A stretch of 23,543 nt of DNA from a bacterium. GTDB lineage: Bacteria; Latescibacterota; UBA2968. How positions within the stretch are numbered: the first letter of the stretch is position 1; each line of letters begins with the position of its first letter. Below, piece by piece: positions 22,498-23,543 of the stretch. Both the position numbers and the translations under genes were made by a program. Location: NCBI GenBank assembly GCA_027296045.1, contig JAPUJS010000599.1:1-23543 (forward strand), read 5' to 3'. The notes under the pieces were generated by a model, which saw only the letters and a program-made list of their open reading frames with translations, searched no databases and was not told where the DNA came from.

Positions 22498-23337
22498 GTG
22501 AAACACGCCCCATATCCCTGGCGTTTCCTGAACACCCAATTCGGAAACGCCTTTTTTAATATGGCCGCAGACGAAGCCGTGGTCCGATCCGTCGAAAAAG
22601 GCGATTCCTCACCCACCTTCCGCGTCTACGGCTGGAAGCCCCCCGCCGTCTCGTTTGGATATGCCCAACGCGTCCGCCGCGAAATCGACCCCCAGGCGTG
22701 CCAGGACAAAGGCATCGACATCGTACGTCGCCCCACAGGTGGCCGTGCCGTACTCCACTGGAACGAACTGACCTACAGCGTGCTCTGCCGAGCCGACGAT
22801 CCCTTACTGGGCGGCACCATTCAGGAAGCCTATCGAAAAATCAGCACCTGCCTGGTCGCCGGCATCCAACACCTGGGCATCGATGCCCAATTCGAACCCC
22901 GCCGCCAGACCATCCCTTCGCCCCGGGGCAAAGACCTCACCCTCCCTTGTTTCTCCAGCACCGCCCAATACGAAATCATCCTCAACGGCCGCAAACTCCT
23001 CGGCAGCGCCCAAAAACGCTTCGGTCCCATGCTGCTCCAACACGGCTCCCTCCTCCTGGGCCCCGAACACAAGCAAATCGTCGACCTCATCCCCGCCAAA
23101 AAAGAAACTCTAAAAACCCGCTTCCGCACCGAACTGGAAACCCACACCACCTCCCTCTACGAAGTCCTGAACCGCCCCGTCTCCTTTAAAGAAATCGCCA
23201 CCGCCTTACGCCGAGGCCTCTTAGAAACCCTCCACATCACCCTGATGGACGCCCCCTTATCCAAAGCAGAGACAGAATCGGCAGAACGCCTGGTCGCCGA
23301 AAAATACAGCACCGACACCTGGACCTTTCAAACCTAA
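22498..23337 (+). CDS. lipM: Octanoyltransferase LipM-like / lipoate-protein ligase A family
   Basis: This 279-residue BPL/LplA/LipB-superfamily protein starts at GTG 22498, three bases after the rnc stop. RRPTGGRAVLHWNELTYSV (about 78-96) is the family's lipoyl/octanoyl-binding segment. LPCFSSTAQYE places a cysteine at residue 151, matching the catalytic Cys of LipM (Cys150 in Bacillus subtilis), followed by K-L-L-G-S-A-Q-K-R and L-Q-H-G-S. These features favour LipM, which moves octanoyl from ACP onto lipoyl domains, over ATP-dependent LplA. Position at the end of a fatty-acid operon that supplies octanoyl-ACP fits this role. Confidence is high for the family and moderate for the LipM subtype. 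Confidence 0.85.
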   Translation: MKHAPYPWRFLNTQFGNAFFNMAADEAVVRSVEKGDSSPTFRVYGWKPPAVSFGYAQRVRREIDPQACQDKGIDIVRRPTGGRAVLHWNELTYSVLCRADDPLLGGTIQEAYRKISTCLVAGIQHLGIDAQFEPRRQTIPSPRGKDLTLPCFSSTAQYEIILNGRKLLGSAQKRFGPMLLQHGSLLLGPEHKQIVDLIPAKKETLKTRFRTELETHTTSLYEVLNRPVSFKEIATALRRGLLETLHITLMDAPLSKAETESAERLVAEKYSTDTWTFQT

Positions 23338-23358
23338 CCTCCCATCGTAAAAACCCCC

Positions 23359-23543
23359 ATGTCAACCTCAATCCTCCAATGGACTATCCACCCCCTCACC
23401 CAAGCCCCCAAACCCAAATCTGCCCTCTTAATCCTCATCATCCTCACCCTCAACTTCTCCGTCGCCCTCAGCTTCCAAAGCCTCCCCTGGGGCCTGCTCA
23501 CACTCGCCCTGCTCACCGACGCTATGTCCCGCTATTTTCTGCC
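23359..23543 (+). CDS. Unrecognised membrane protein, N-terminal part (3' partial)
   Basis: An open frame from ATG 23359 runs off the window end (61 complete codons). It begins MSTSILQWTIHPLTQAPKPK, then a hydrophobic segment (about residues 21-40, ALLILIILTLNFSVALSF) and a second (about 44-54, WGLLTLALLTD) before SRYFLP. No ribosome site is visible and it starts 21 bases after lipM. I do not recognise the family; only a membrane location can be inferred. A short minus-strand open frame here is a shadow. Confidence 0.5.
   Translation, partial: MSTSILQWTIHPLTQAPKPKSALLILIILTLNFSVALSFQSLPWGLLTLALLTDAMSRYFL

Noticed and set aside
1..23543. tRNA, rRNA, CRISPR arrays, insertion sequences, phage or attachment sites.
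   Set aside because: None recognised on reading: no repeat-spacer pattern, transposase or integrase frame, or tRNA-like cloverleaf was noticed. A dedicated tRNA scan was not possible.

Overview
The window reads as a 23.5-kb chromosomal segment from an uncultured Gram-negative-type bacterium. Its short C-terminal EF-hand repeats of the D-x-D-x-x-G-x-[IV]-G-F-S-D-F type, a TolB-like/outer-membrane-barrel fusion and general gene style resemble Latescibacterota (WS3) or Poribacteria-like genomes. That placement is inference, not proof. No tRNA, rRNA, CRISPR array, insertion sequence or phage gene was recognised.

Layout. (1) 1-4335, plus strand: cell-envelope genes. These are the C-terminal part of a TolB-like/BamA-like outer-membrane protein, two tandem DUF5683-type membrane proteins and a secreted HExxH metallopeptidase with terminal EF-hand repeats. 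(2) 4384-7494, plus strand: a compact three-gene cassette (type III polyketide synthase, FAD monooxygenase, SAM methyltransferase) with overlapping genes, its own promoter and a palindromic operator candidate. It should make a methylated, hydroxylated phenolic lipid or quinone. Its G-over-C strand bias is opposite to the flanks. (3) 7510-15749, minus strand: a lone LolD/MacB-type ABC ATPase, a YegS/DagK-type lipid kinase, and then a four-gene operon. Read 5' to 3' the operon encodes a fatty acyl-CoA reductase, a GNPAT/PlsC-like acyltransferase, alkyl-DHAP synthase and a DHRS7-like short-chain reductase. Together they account for the whole oxygen-independent part of the peroxisome-type (animal/myxobacterial) ether-lipid pathway up to 1-alkyl-glycerol-3-phosphate. 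The operon has a strong promoter and a terminator. (4) 15928-23337, plus strand: a housekeeping operon, ndk-yceD-rpmF-fabH-fabD-fabG-acpP-fabF-rnc-lipM (type II fatty-acid synthesis, ribosomal protein bL32, RNase III, lipoate assembly), followed by the start of an unrecognised membrane protein cut by the window end.

How it works together. From 4.4 kb onward most genes make or use acyl chains: FAS II makes acyl-ACP; the reductase converts acyl groups to fatty alcohols for ether lipids; the polyketide synthase likely extends acyl starters; LipM uses octanoyl-ACP. The most interesting system is the self-contained ether-lipid operon beside an apparently transferred or inverted phenolic-lipid cassette.

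Two housekeeping genes look broken. fabD has no usable start codon and a frameshift. rnc has ATC where a start is expected and an in-frame TAA. This is either real decay with copies elsewhere or local consensus error. plsX, usual between rpmF and fabH, is absent.
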